From the NCBI GenBank assembly GCA_028023455.1, contig JAQFVV010013066.1:219632-283631 (forward strand): a stretch of 64,000 nucleotides of DNA, written 5' to 3'. The position numbers and the translations under genes were made by a program. Below, piece by piece: positions 34,566 through 47,780 of this stretch (its first letter is position 1; each line of letters starts with the position of its first letter). Source of the DNA: Epiperipatus broadwayi. Taxonomy: Eukaryota > Onychophora > Udeonychophora > Euonychophora > Peripatidae. Under the pieces are notes generated by a model. It was not told the DNA's origin and made no database searches. It saw nothing but the letters and a program-made list of their open reading frames with translations.

Positions 34566-36159
34566 AAAATCTTAATCTAATTTTTATACTCTATTTAGTA
34601 AAAATGAATTTTACACAATTGCAATATTTTTTTTGAATTGTTATTGATGATTCCCAGTTGTTTGGGGTTATGAAGGTTTCTTTTTGATACCCCTTGCAAA
34701 ATAATCAAATTATGAATGCTAACAAATAATCTAAAAAATATGTTAAATCCATAATAATATTTTATAATTACATCTAAAATACTATTTTTTTTGAGATCAT
34801 TAAAACTGTGTTTAGGAAACCAGTAATAAATAACCTTATTTTATATAAAAACAAACTTTATTTAAAAAATAGTTCATTATTTATTTATTTACTTAAGAAC
34901 ACCAATGTTAACATAAGATTTACTGCTCTAATTGACAAAAAAAAATGACTTGGCATTCAACAAGTCATTGTTTGTTTTAAGACAGTAATAAAAATATTAA
35001 TTAATACAGAATTATGGAAAAATGTTGTTGAGATTGTTTTTATCCTTTGTTTAAAAACAAATTTAGTAACACCTTAACAAATATAATTCTTTGTCACAAC
35101 TCATTCTTCACAACACATTTGATTATACATGAATAAATTCGTTAACTAACAAAATTATTTTTCTTCTAAAAAATAAAATATAGGATATTTTGAATGACTT
35201 AATTAAAATATTAACTAATATAATTTTAGAAAAATGTTCGAGCTTACTCAATAAAATCTTTATAGTTCATCAGTAATACAAAAAAAACATTTGCAGTAAA
35301 TATTATTATTAAAAAATGTCTTATTGATCAGATTTTATCATGGTTATCATTTTAGACTTTGTTTCCTTAGCTTCATTGTGTATAATGTTTCCATGATGGC
35401 TTGATATGTTTCAATGGGGATGATATCATTTTCCATTTTTTTAATAATGCATTACAATAACGGTGAGCAATCTTTTTACACTGCTGACCCATTTTTTATA
35501 TGAAAATTTGACATGATTTATTCTTTTTTATTTTTTACATGTGTGACCCCATTCCTTAAATGAAAATTTGACATGACCCATTTTAGGTTTTTACAATGTC
35601 TCAATTATGAGTATGAAATGATATTCATAATAAATGATATGTTTAATTAATATAAAAGTTTATAACATTTTCTGCACTAACAGTAATTATTTAGTAAACG
35701 TTGAAACATTCAATAGCAAAACAAGTTGTTTTTACAATAAATTTATTTTAAAGTTAAGCAATTTCAATACTAAAAAGTATTATAATCACAGCAATATAAA
35801 ATTGAATGATGGTTGAAACCTTATTTTAAAGTTACTTTTACATAAGCTATCATTTATGATATTGGAACCAATTTTAGTCTGATAGATAATCTGGTTTCTT
35901 CCAAACTGGCTGCTGATCTTTCTTTTTAAATTATCATTCCATAGTGGAAGTGATTTTTGTGTCTAATTCATTTTTATTACATCTATAATATATTTTTATA
36001 CAGAAAAATTCCAACAAATAATTAACCATCACCATAAAATTGTACAGTCTTTCAAATAAAGGTTGATCTTCAGAAAGAATATGGATTTCAGATGAAAATT
36101 ATGGTGCAACACAGAAAGAATACCAGTCAAGATCCCCATCACATGAGCCATCAACTATC
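34566..36159. other. AT-rich stretch with a short tandem duplication
   Basis: Contains two imperfect ~60-base units (35486-35545 and 35546-35600) sharing GACCCATT and ATGAAAATTTGACATGA. Otherwise no gene or repeat; the open frame at 35634-35816 lacks features. Confidence 0.45.
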
Positions 36160-36260
36160 TACCATAGATGGTTGTATTAGCTTAGTTGATAATGATGGTT
36201 TACTGGGATAATGACCATGATTCTGTCCTATGAGGGGTTTTTATTGTAATACTTTTTTGT
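36160..36260 (+). repeat. Possible tRNA-derived SINE fragment
   Basis: GTATTAGCTTAGTTGATAAT (36173-36192) matches a pol III A box (TRGCNNAGY), and ATGATTCTGTCC about 35 bases later could be a decayed B box. No acceptor-stem pairing was found, so it is not a tRNA gene. No other copy in the window. Confidence 0.3.
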
Positions 36261-36789
36261 CCAAATTATTTTTTAATTTGTAATAAAATTTTAAGAAAAA
36301 CTTGGTTGCTATGTGACAAGGGTAAAATTTCAAAACTTCAATATAGGTGGATGTGAACGGGTGACTGTAAACAATGAAAGAAGGCAAATATAAAAGTAAA
36401 AAAATATTAACTCTAAGGGAAAATGATGGTTATTGAAAATCAGTGGTGAATAATTATATTGGTGTATTTAACTAGATCAATTGCATTTAGGTTAAATGTC
36501 CTATTATTTTGTGTCCCAAACAAAATTTCCAGCTACAAGATGTTTAAAGTGTAAAGTTTCTAGTGATGTTAAAATAGCTGATACCAAACACTAAAAAAGT
36601 TAATAGCTAAATAACCTAACACTGGGGAAGCTGTCAGATATTGCAGTAAAAATATTGTCAATGGCATTCATTTGTTCCACACTACTCAGAAAGTTATGTT
36701 TTATTATCCTAATTTTTTCATTACTGGACAATGGACAAACTGTCATGGCTTTAAATTTGATCACATGCCCTCTAAAAATAAAATTTCTG

Positions 36790-37475
36790 GTTCACAAGGT
36801 CACCACCTTACCTGAGGCAACAGGTACTTAATTCACATGGGGTAATCTTTTCTCCATTTATATTTCAATGTTGCTTGCTTATAGTTGTGAAATTTATCTA
36901 ACATTTTAAATAAACAATCTTGTCAAAATTTGGATGCCTACAGCAGCTCAATAACCACAATAGTAAGCTTAGTTTCCATTGTGGGATTGACATAAATCAC
37001 CAAACTTATAAGATACTTTATGGGGGTTCACCAGTATGACAACAGAACATTTTTATTTATAAACTTGCTTCATAAATATGGAAGCATAATCGTGTTCATT
37101 TCAATCTACTTTTGCTCATATTTTTGACCTTATGTTGAAAATCATATATGCCCTTTTTATTTCAGTATTACCAGTACTACATCATTACTGTTTTTATTAG
37201 CCATCAACATTTGTGTTTGGATATGAGCGTTTCTTGCTTCTATATTCTTATAGACTATTTCCACTCATTATCCAAGGTTATTCACTTATTCTTGTACATT
37301 TATTAGTCTCATTGTTTTCATGGTTTGGAACTGCTTTTTCACCATCTGAAACATCTCATTGTTTATTTTTTCATTGACCTTATTAATGTTGTCAAACTAT
37401 CATCCAGTGTTTTGGATAGGTTTGTCATTATGGCTTCAATGTCATCTTTCATTGACATTTTTTTTGTACAATCAA
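36790..37475 (-). pseudogene. Possible LINE ORF1 remnant with coiled coil
   Basis: Minus-strand peptides include INNEMFQMVKKQFQTMKTMR, then VEIVYKNIEARNAHIQTQML and ANKNSNDVVLVILK, with heptad-like Leu/Ile/Met spacing, separated by stops. This resembles the coiled-coil part of L1-type ORF1 (RNA-binding trimer). No RRM or zinc knuckle is recognisable nearby. The plus-strand frames over 37325-37565 are shadows of it. Confidence 0.4.
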
Positions 37476-37619
37476 ATTATTTTTACTATTTCATCATCAT
37501 TTTTTTGGCCCTTCTTTGAATTTTTTAAATATTTCATTTTGTTGTTACTTTATTTATTTGTTTGATTTTTATTGTTTGGATTTGAAAAAAAAGGTTTAAA
37601 ATGTACAAAAAAAAAAATT

Positions 37620-38938
37620 CTGTGATTAATTGTAAATAAAAGGGAGATTTGATTTTGTAGTGTTTTTCAATAATTGGGAGAATTAGATAGATTGGGAGAT
37701 TAATATTTGTAGGAGAAATTGGAAAAAGAAAGGGAAAGGGAATAAATAGTGAAAATTGGGAGGTGTATAATATTCTAAGATTCAAGAAAGATGGTAATTA
37801 ATTCTTAAAAAATTCGTTGAAATTTTGTTGAAAAGTGAAATATTGCAGGTTTACAATTTTATTTAAAAAGTAATTAAATTTGTAGATAAATCTGAAGAAG
37901 TGATTTTATCTCTTTGTTAGACTTGAAATAATAAAATAATAGATTTGAAATTGTTTGAAAGGTAATATTTTCTTTTTATTCTTCATAAATAATTTCATAA
38001 TCTCTTAATATAAAGTAAAAATATTATATTTATTTATTGTGTTTTCTTATATTTTTGAATGGGTTTTAGAATCTAGTTTTAAGATTATTTGTTAGTTTGT
38101 TTATTGGAGAGTGATGAATGAGTTTTATATTTTATTAAAATTTTATAAATGTTTAGAGTTGATTTAAATGTTCTGTAATTATGTTATTATTCAATAATTA
38201 ATTTTAAATCTATGTTGCTATTGTAACTAAAAATCTTTTGGTGATTTATTGTTAATTTTCAAGGTGAGATTTCTTTTTCTGAAAGGAAATTAGAATTGTG
38301 TTTCTTTGAAGTGTATGGATAGGAAGATAAAATATTCTCTTTAAATTAAGTAGATATTTTTGAAAGTTTTAATTTTAATATTTCTATATGTGATCTCGAT
38401 AGATTTATTTTGTATTTATTATGTGTGTTTAATTTATCAGAGGTGTATAATTTGTTGTAATTTATTTTCTTTAAATGTGGGAATAATGTTTCTAATAATT
38501 TACTTGTCTTATTGAGACTTTAATTATTAATTTTAAAGTAATTTTTGAATTGTTTGTGGGATTAAGTTTTAATTGTTTTACTTATTCAATCTATAGTTGT
38601 TCTTGAGGTGGATAATCATATTTAATAATGGGTGATATAGAATAAGGATCGGGTTGAATTTTGGATTCAAAGTATCGGATGGTCTTTGATCTTTTCAAGA
38701 TGAATTGTTTAAATATCTGAAAGTGAAAAATGTTTGTGAATTCGTGAATAAAATTTTGATAATCATTATTAGAAGATCAGTGGTTGTCATATTGTTGTAT
38801 TTCTGGAATGATTAATTATTGTGTAATAAATTATACTTATAATTTATTCTCTTAATAAATTAGAATTTGTTTAAATAATTTGGAGTGTTTGGTTGTTCAA
38901 TTGTAAACAATTAAGATTCTTGTTCTGATCATGAAATA
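37620..38938 (+). repeat. Promoter-bearing repeat P, copy B (no Gypsy insertion)
   Basis: Colinear with 25490-26307 joined to 31081-32050. At 38171-38205 it reads straight through the position where copy A is split by the Gypsy element, so it represents the unoccupied state. It is about one quarter shorter than copy A because of many short deletions, and C is strikingly scarce on the plus strand. The TATA and E2F-like motifs are eroded here. Confidence 0.65.
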
Positions 38939-41900
38939 TATTATTTGATAAAAAAAATTAATATGTATATTGGGTGAAATGATGAGTAGAATATCTTTTT
39001 TTCTTTGGTTTCCATTTTATTATTTATAAATTTATATTTATGAACTATTTGCTTCATTTTGATCTTGTTATGCTAACTTAATTACTTATGTTAATGTTGC
39101 TTTTATGAAGTTGATTGTAAGTAATATTATACATCATATTTTAAAAGCAAGGGTTGAAATCTGTACATATTGTTATTAAATGACATTTGTAATTTTAAAT
39201 ACTTCAGATTTTTTACATGTAACAATAATAAAAGCTTCACATTCTATTATGTATTTACATTATATAAATAACTTTTTGTTTATTCCACTTAATACTCTAA
39301 TAATGACTAGATCAATAAATGCAATAAATTGCTCTTGTGTTCCCTATTTTTATATTTCTCTAGAAACAAATACCATGTCTATATTGCTTTTTTAAAAAAC
39401 TAAAATTACAAGAGTCTTTGAAAACAATTTATTCTTAAATAGGAAACAATTTATTAAACACATTTCTTAAATGTAACTATGTTGTAATGTATAATAATGA
39501 TACAGTTTAAAAATTATTGCAATTATATGTTTTTATTTTTAAAAATGTCACAATAGAAGCATATTTAATGCTCAGAAGGCTATACATTTTTAATGTCATA
39601 AAAAATATTTTAATGCCACCAGAATTAATAATTTTCTTTATATAAATACATAGAATAAATACAATTTAATGTCATGTCAATTTTTGTATCATTATTTAAA
39701 AGATAATACTAATTTCATCTGTATGACATATTTAATAATATAAATTTAGTTGACTGATTAAAATCAATTATATTATTTTTCAGTTCCATGTGCTATTTTT
39801 AAAATGTTAAAAATAATATTTTTATGTTGAATATGGTTATAAAATTGTAAGCAAAAATATGTCACATTGGCAGTTATTCAAGCAATGAATACTAGGACTT
39901 TGGCAAGTATGTCACAAGTGCTTTTGTCAACCCAAGAACAGATTTGTTTATATCACTAAGGTCTTAATAGACACTCATGCTTTAGTAACATATCACATCT
40001 AAAAAATGAAGTTAGAAATTTAGATATGTAGACATTTAGCAGGAATAATACAAGCTTCAGAACAACAAATTTCAAATCTTTTATAATTATGACTAGAATA
40101 AAATCGCTTTTTTACAACTATCATTTAAACTGGGAATACAACAGTCAGAGTTCTATACAAAAAGTGGTACTTATGTATTATAAACTTCTTTATATTTTGA
40201 TTTTTCTTGTAATGTAAATGCAAATATAATAATCTTGAATAGATCCACTTTTACTTAAATAAATTATTCTGCTTAAACAATGTATTTGTGATAGTCAATC
40301 CACATTGCCCAAAGATTCAAAAGCAACATACCATCTGAGTTTATGCATCACTGCATTACTTCTAACATTTGGCCAAAGATTCACTTTTAAAAGTATTAAA
40401 GTAATAATGATATCTTTATTGAAATAAATATTTTTTATTATTGAATTTACTGTTGGAGAATATGCATTAATAAAATGAAATACACATATAACTGTTGAAC
40501 CAAGTTTTAATATGTTTATTCTTTATTGGAACATTTAGGATGCTAGAAAGTTAAAATATTAAATAAAATTTACAGCAAGTACAATACTATAAATAATTTC
40601 TTCAATGGCTAAGTATGCTTCTAATACCTTATACATATGATCCTGAAAATTAATTTGATTACTTTACATCTTTCATCCATAAAAATTTAATTAAACATGT
40701 GAAACTTTTACAGTAAGAATATATTTGCAATTTAATATTTTTAGCTCAGAAAGGTTATAACCTCATCCCAGTTCACTGTAAAATTAATTTTTACATATAG
40801 CAGTTATTTATATGTTTGCAGTGATTGCAGAATAATCCTTGCAAACTTTATACTCTTGGTAATAATTTAATACTTTTGACAGGTACACAAAAACTAATAT
40901 GGATTCTGCTATGTATATATAGTTTTAATTGAGTTATGCTGTATGTAATTTAGTAATAATTTTCTTGTATCAATAAAATAACATTAGTCCATATCAAGCT
41001 CAAGGTCTTAATAAAGAACTGGTATTTCTTAATAAATAATGAGATTGATGATAAAGTAAAGAGAACTCGTTTTTGTATGTTTATGATGGCTGATCATTTA
41101 CAATAGGCGAATTAAGGAAGTTTTTTATACTTATTTCAGTTTTACTGTTAACTGTTTCCATGTTGATTTTAGAATAAATAAATAAATTGTATGCCCTGTA
41201 GGCAAGAATATATAAAATACATTTATTTTATCTTTTTTTTCTAAAATCAAATTGGAATAAATTAGTTGTAAGACTAAAAAAGTAAGAAAAAATGTTAATC
41301 CACCTATTCATAATCATCTATTCCATATTTGCAAGAAACATTGTTGTTTGCTTCATGCTGAATCTCCATATTACTTAAAACATAACAGTATTCATTAAAA
41401 CCATGACAGGAATAAATATTACTTCAACAAAGCTTTAGAAATTAATACAAAATAATATTTATACAATTCAAATAAGACTGTCAATATAACTGGATAATTA
41501 AATATAATATATATTGAATATAATTGAAAATAATTTAAAAATTCATTATGCCAAAAGTAAAATCTATAAATAAATAAAATATTATTACTTTATGTTTTAC
41601 CTATTATTGACGTTTCATTTTATAATTAAAATTTAAATAAAATATTAAATCTGAAACTTTCCATAATTGGTACTAAACTGTTGATTCATAAAATCATCTG
41701 ATATATTTGTAGAATATATTCTTTTGAGATTATAATTAATAATACCTACATGATTCTATTGATTTGAAAAATAAGCCAAAGATTTATTTGCAGAACTTAA
41801 TGTTATTTGCAAAGCATATTTTTGTTTTAGAAACGGTTTTTATTTTAATTGACTTCATAAAAAAAACTGAGCTAGTATATTTTTTAAAAATGTCAGATAA

Positions 41901-42237
41901 TTGGTATAAATAGTTTAACATATAAAATATACACAAATTATGGAATGTTGGCCAATCACAATAAGATAGTTATTATTTTGTAATGTAAGCTTAATTTAAA
42001 TTACAATCATAAATATTGATTTAATTATAGCTGATATTTGTTTATTTATAGATATTGATCAATCAAATATCATATGACCTATCACAAGACTTCAGCGTAC
42101 ATGCTCTTTTTTAGTAGTGTATTTTATTTTTTGTATGCCACTTACTGTAAGATTTAATAAGTAGATATTTTACATATATTCTATTATTACTTAATTCTAA
42201 GGAATAATATTCCTTTATGTTGTTTATCTTATAATCA
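38939..42237. other. AT-rich gene-free stretch
   Basis: Stops are dense in all frames. Small open stretches (e.g. 39180-39395; minus strand about 40310-40400) show no domain or splice context. No repeat match within the window was found. Confidence 0.35.
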
Positions 42238-42415
42238 ATCCAATATAATATAAATGTTTATTATATAATAATAACAACAACTTGTAAATACATAAACATA
42301 AAAATTATATATATAAAAAAGCATTTTTTGGTAATTTTAAATTTTTTACCCTTAGGTTTATGTATTTACAAGTTGTTGTTATTATTATATAATAAATATT
42401 TATATTATATTGGAT
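42238..42415. repeat. Long hairpin: 60-bp inverted repeats, 57-bp spacer
   Basis: Left arm 42238-42298 (ATCCAATATAATATAAAT...) and right arm 42356-42415 (...ATATTATATTGGAT) pair over about 60 bases with a single mismatch. The spacer is AT-rich with no coding. Such a compact structure fits a MITE-like or snap-back element or a hairpin-forming repeat; no clear target duplication was seen. Confidence 0.85.
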
Positions 42416-43602
42416 ATTCTATTATATAAAGTTATTTCTATTATTGTTTTAATATATATTGACAATAAGGAAGCTTAATATATTGCATGTATATGACTCA
42501 TTTCAAACACTTAGATATATTATTTATCTAAAAAAAAAATTCTTTTATATATGTATAGATTTATGTGTGTATTTATTATTATATATAATTTATAAATACT
42601 TAATAAATAAGCAGTTGTAAAGAGAGAAAGTAATAATATTTAATATTGATTTATTATATTTTCTTATTAAAAAATGTGTTAACTTATTTAACATTAATTT
42701 TTTTGTTAAAATAAAGCAGATCAGAAAGAAAGTGTAAAATAAGGTGATCAGATTAGTAGATAAAAAGAAATGTGCACGTGCAAAAGAGTGTGAAAGAATA
42801 AGAACGTCTGTATAAATACCAAAACACTTTTACACCTATTTTTAGTGACTATAGATTGCCAGCTTTATTTTTTGTTATCTGTATCTAAGATTATTTTTAT
42901 AAAGGGGGTGCTTTGATGTAATAAAACGTGATTATGAATTTTCTTGTAAAATTGCGACAGACCATCAAACTTGTGAAGCTTTGATTTTTATTTCAAGATA
43001 AGATTTCCAGGTGGTTCTTTTCTTTTATCAAAGATTTGCAATATAAATGAATGAAACTATTTAGAGGCTCTCAGTTTTTTTTTAAAGTTGTTGAAGGAAA
43101 GATGTAACAGTCAGTTTTTTTTTAATATGAAGAGAGTGAGCGATTGATTTTTTTTTTCACTCTAAAAATTGAGGAAGAAAAAAGAATGACTCTTGTTTTA
43201 AAGTCAGTATAAACGAAGATGTGCGTATACATAAGTAATTCCCAGCAAGATTAAGATAAAGAAAAAAAAGGAACAAAATTGAATTTCTTGGGAGAAGTTA
43301 TTAACAACTCTAGGAAATGATAGTAATATATTTTGCTGTGTATAATACAATGAATTTGCATTGCTAAAACCATTGTTTCTACTTCCTGATTAATACAGAA
43401 TGGGTTAAATCACTGGTCTACTGTGGACCCATATACTGGTCCATAGTAACCAAAAGAATGGACAAATTTAAAACCAGCCAAAAATGTCATCTCATTATTA
43501 TCTGTGACAAGAGCCAAGAAGAAAGGAAAGATGAATAAAAGCCATATATATAGCCAGGTTTGATGAAGCTATGAATCAAATTTTTGTTAAAGTTTTCCTC
43601 AG
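42416..43602. other. AT-rich stretch with weak promoter-like motifs
   Basis: An E-box palindrome CACGTG (about 42775) and TATAAATA (about 42811) lie within 40 bases, but no convincing open frame or splice site follows. I see nothing else definite. Confidence 0.25.
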
Positions 43603-43885
43603 TCATCTGAAGTGTCTACAATGATTTTTTTTAAAATGGAAGAGACAAGCAAATCCACCAGTTCATACTTATCTAAAAGTATTTGAAATAACTCTTTTTG
43701 AAATGGTAGAAGGAAGCCAGTCAACGAATTCAGCGTTATCAAAAGTATCAACAATAAATAATTTTAAAATTGAAGAAATAAGCAAGTCAATTAATTCATG
43801 TTTATCTTAAAAGTATCTGCAAGAACTTTTCCTTTTTTTTAATGGAGCAAAGACAAGCAGTCTGAAAATTCAAACTCGGGACATT
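43603..43885 (+). repeat. Degenerate minisatellite, ~66-72-bp units, about four copies
   Basis: Units share AAAAGTATnnnnnAATAA, AAAATGGAAGA/AAAATTGAAGA, GCAAGTCAA and a TTCAnnnTTATCT end. Successive units fall in different frames, so it is not a protein repeat. Confidence 0.55.
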
Positions 43886-45689
43886 TATAAGAAGTGAAAG
43901 TAATCGGGTAACTATGAACTTTCCTTAACAGATCATTTATTATTGCTTAATAAAAGTAAAGCTTAATTTATTGTTCAAAGCATTATTTTTCTTTGATACA
44001 GAAACATTAAAGGCTTGTTTATCGATAATTATTCTCAATATCACATAACATAACACAAACACAGTTTAAATCTTTAAACTTAAATTTTCATTATTATTTT
44101 TATTATTCTTTTTTTTATTATATATTGTAATATTGAAATGTTTTTTTTTATTGTTCTTCATTTGTTATGATAATGAGCAACCTATAAATATATGCATTTA
44201 TAATGTTTTTTTAATCTTGTTGCATATTAAAATTGATATAATGTATTTTCTTTTCTTTTGCTAAAAGGTTGCAAGAATATTTTTTTTATATATGTAATTT
44301 ATGTATTAATCTCTAATATAGGGGCATACATTTTAGACATATATGTTAACATTACCGAATGGGTGCATGTGTAACTGCTTACACAAACACGTCAAAAGAA
44401 TAGGTTATATATAATTAGTTTAAATATGGTAAATTATAAAAGCAAGGCTTACATATGAATGGAAGTGAAATAAAACACAGGTTACATATGAAATTTATTT
44501 TTATGATATAATAAGTTAGGAAAGTCTTAAATAAGCATTCCATAAAATGTATTTTTTAACGTCATTTTAAGCCAGCTTATTTTAAAATATCCAAAATGAC
44601 AAACTTGTATATTAAATTTATTTGGTTATGCTTATATAAATTTTTGTATTAGTTCTATATTGAATTAATGTAATAATAAGCCATTTATCTAATTAGTAAA
44701 TTTGATTTTAAAGAAAGAAAGAAGAATAATATTAATAAATATAATTATATATCTTAATTGGTTTCGAGTTCTTATTAAAAATATTGTGTTTTTCTTGTCT
44801 CAATTCTATTGTCATCATCATCGCTCACAGATATTAAGAATCATCAGCATTCGCAAATATTAAGAAAGCGTTCGCAAAATGTTAAGTAAACTAGAATGTT
44901 GATTTACTTTTAAGTATTTAGGGATTAAGCTTGATAATAACCAAATTTTAATAATTATAGTTCAACAATAGAAAGCTAAAATTATGTTATGCCCATGAGT
45001 TTTGATCATCCTCATCAAAGATGGATATCATATTATTGATTAAAACACCTTTTAAACATGGTACTGTACATGAGTCATGCCCACCATCATCATTAAATAA
45101 AGTATAATCATTAAATCTAATGTTTAACATAATTAATATATTTAGTAAATAAGGATTTATAGAAAGTTGAATATCATGCATAGAGATTCGTGATGATCAG
45201 TCATCATCACTAGTATTATTAAATCCTAGTTTTAACTATAAAGTATTTTAGTAAATAAACATAAACTTATATAAATGCTAGGGAATGTAATAATTAAATC
45301 CCATTTTGACAAGGGATGATTTTAATAAGTGCTTATGAGTTTATAAAGATAAATTTATTGTTGTGAGTTTATTAATAAGCTATGGCTGGTGTCATCATCA
45401 CTATTGTTATCATTATTATTATGATATTATTATCATCATCATTATTACCTTTATATTGTGATAATCTAGTTAAATGGCTATCAATATCAATAATGGTCTT
45501 CATGATGCTTGTTTAGAAGCCATTAATAGAAATATACTTGTCTGTTCATCAATATACATAAATGAGCTAGCAATGTCTATAAGAGTCTTTGATTTATATA
45601 AATTTTTGTGATATGGGGATCTTATGATTTTAATGAAATGAGTAAAATATAAGTCATTTTTTTCATTAGTCATCCAAGTCATGTGTAAT
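43886..45689. other. AT-rich stretch with ATC/ATT microsatellite
   Basis: Trinucleotide-rich CATCATCA/TTATTATTA tract at 45393-45448 and smaller ATC tracts near 44813 and 45085. No gene recognised; the minus open frames at 44987-45181 and 45500-45682 lack features. Confidence 0.4.
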
Positions 45690-45795
45690 AAAAATGTACC
45701 GAATGAGTTTGAACTCAGTACACTCTAAACAGATACTTATCTAGATTTAAAATAATCTAGTGGCGCTCGTGGGAAAACACATGTACTTACCTAAA
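45690..45795 (-). repeat. Possible tRNA-derived SINE fragment
   Basis: Minus strand holds GAGTTCAAACTC (B-box match, about 45704-45715) preceded by a self-complementary AATCTAGATT-type stem region and a GC-richer GAGCGCCAC segment. No A box. Single copy in the window. Confidence 0.3.
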
Positions 45796-46628
45796 CTGAA
45801 TAAAGAGTGATTTAATCCCTTTCCAACTTCATAATATTAACTTTATATAATATGTTTTATAAGTTTTTATAAATAGCACCAGTGTGTGCATGTGACAGTG
45901 AATGGTCGTATATACATGGAAAGAGGAATGAGAAGGATTCTTGGTTAAAATAACTTAGTATTGGAGATAAGCGAAATGCACTGCAGGGATCTCACAGTGG
46001 GTAATTTTATTCAGTTGCTATCTTGAATATTATTTTTTTTGATGACAATGACCAGTATGTTTTATTGTTCAAATGACTTCCCCAATATTTAAATTTCATT
46101 AAATCTTTAATGATGACAGTTTTAATTTTCATTGTTGTTATTTTAAGTATTAAGAAATGAGATAATTTATTTATTTCATTACTAATGTGACAGAATTAAT
46201 GTTTAGGATAGTTGCAAATGCGCTATAATGTTATATTTAATTAATTTGAAACAGACACCCAAATAGAGCATGATATGCCTATATTCTTATTTATATGTTA
46301 GTGTCATCCTTATGTAATTATAAATTGTATTTTAGCTAACACAGTGTATTCATTTATCATTTAATTTTACTTGGTTACAAATGATGAACCGCTGGAGCAT
46401 ATCATATATCCTGTTTAGTGTTTAGTTATTGAATTATAGCAACTATCATTTTATCATTCATCAATATATAGATTATAATCAGTTATAAAGTAACAGCCTT
46501 TTATCAACCTTTTTATCAGTTCATCTTTATTTATTCATACTGTTACAAATGGTGCAGATTACAAACATATATTTTAATAATTAATAATTGCTTCTAATTT
46601 ATGATTCAGTTACAATATATATATACTA
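45796..46628. other. AT-rich spacer
   Basis: Nothing recognised. Confidence 0.35.
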
Positions 46629-46630
46629 AA

Positions 46631-47780
46631 AACAAAAAAACACAAGTTAAAAAACTTGCTAACGCTTGTATTTATGATAACAGATGGCGTTCTACCAAAA
46701 ACACCATCAAGCGTAGTTTTCTGTTTACATACACGTCAGAGTGAGCATTCACTATCTCTAACTTTAATTCCACTTTCAAATCATGATTTCAAGCTATTTG
46801 CTATTGTCAGTGAAAGACAGGAATAAGGAACTAGATCTAAACACAAACTCTGAGCATTTATGAAACAGTTTCTATTCAGCTTGCAAGCATGAATCTTTTA
46901 GACACGTTAATGTCTTCAAACTCAGCATAGCAAGCCAGATAGCGACATGAGTCTGATCTCAGTTCAGCATCACCACATAGTAAAAGCCTCTGCAATATAC
47001 ATCATTGCAAGAAAGACCTTAAAGGGACATTTATGAAAAACAAAAAAACTCAAGTTAAAAACTTGCTAACACTTATATTTATGATAACAGATGGTGTTCT
47101 ACCAAAAACACCATCAAGCATAGTTTTCTGTTTACATAAACATCAGAGCGAGCATTCACTATCTCTAACTTTAATTCCACTTTCAGATCATGATTTCAAG
47201 GTATTTGCTATCATCAGTGAAAGACAGGAATAAGGAACTAGATCTAAACACAAACTCTGAGTGTTTATGAAACAGTTTCTATTCAGCTTGCAAGCATGAA
47301 CCTTATAGACACATTAATGTAAACAGAAAACTATACTTGATGGTGTTTTTGGTAGAACACCAACTGTTATCATAAATACAAGTGTTAGCAAGTTTTTTAA
47401 CTTGTGTTTTTTTGTTTTTCATAAATGTACCTTTGAGGTCTTTCTTGCAATGATGTATATTGCAGAGGCTTCTACTATGTGGTGATGCTGAACTGAGATC
47501 AGACCCATGTAGCTATCTGGTTTGCTATGCTGAGTTTGAAGACATTAACATGTCTAAAAGATTCATGCTTGCAAGCTGAATAGAAACTGTTTCATAAATG
47601 CTCAGAGTTTGTGTTTAGATCTAGTTCCTTATTCCTGTCTTTCACTGACGATAGCAAATAGCTTGAAATCATGATCTGAAAGTGGAATTAAAGTTAGAGA
47701 TTGTGAATGCTCGCTCTGACGTTTATGTAAACAGAAAACTACGCTTGACGGTGTTTTTGGTAGAACGCCATTTGTTATCA
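46631..47780. mobile_element. Compound fold-back element with ~460-bp inverted arms
   Basis: 46674-47145 is the reverse complement of 47322-47780 with a few percent mismatch, leaving a loop of about 175 bases. The left half also holds a direct duplication with offset ~408 (46631-46890 and 47039-47320): AACAAAAAAAC, AAACTTGCTAAC, GATAACAGATGG, TTCTACCAAAAACACCATCA and AGTTTTCTGTTTACAT recur. The right side is preceded by TA repeats (outer end at 47780 followed by TATATATA), and the left by TATATATA at 46616. No transposase frame. This fits a non-autonomous fold-back or MITE-type DNA element that suffered an internal duplication. Confidence 0.8.

Noticed and set aside
36160-36260. Functional tRNA gene
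   Set aside because: A-box-like sequence but no acceptor-stem pairing or clean anticodon arm.
37325-37565. Hydrophobic plus-strand frames resembling membrane segments
   Set aside because: Opposite strand of the coiled-coil-like ORF remnant in T-rich DNA; hydrophobicity is a composition effect.
39870-40000. Short open stretch after ATGTCACATTGG
   Set aside because: Stops after nine codons; the continuation lacks a start, splice context or recognisable motif.
42770-42820. Promoter with E-box and TATA
   Set aside because: Motifs expected by chance in AT-rich DNA; no open frame or splice signals follow.
43603-43885. Repeat-containing protein
   Set aside because: Successive units are in different frames and contain stops.
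45393-45448. CRISPR-like array
   Set aside because: Plain trinucleotide microsatellite without regular spacers; the organism is eukaryotic.
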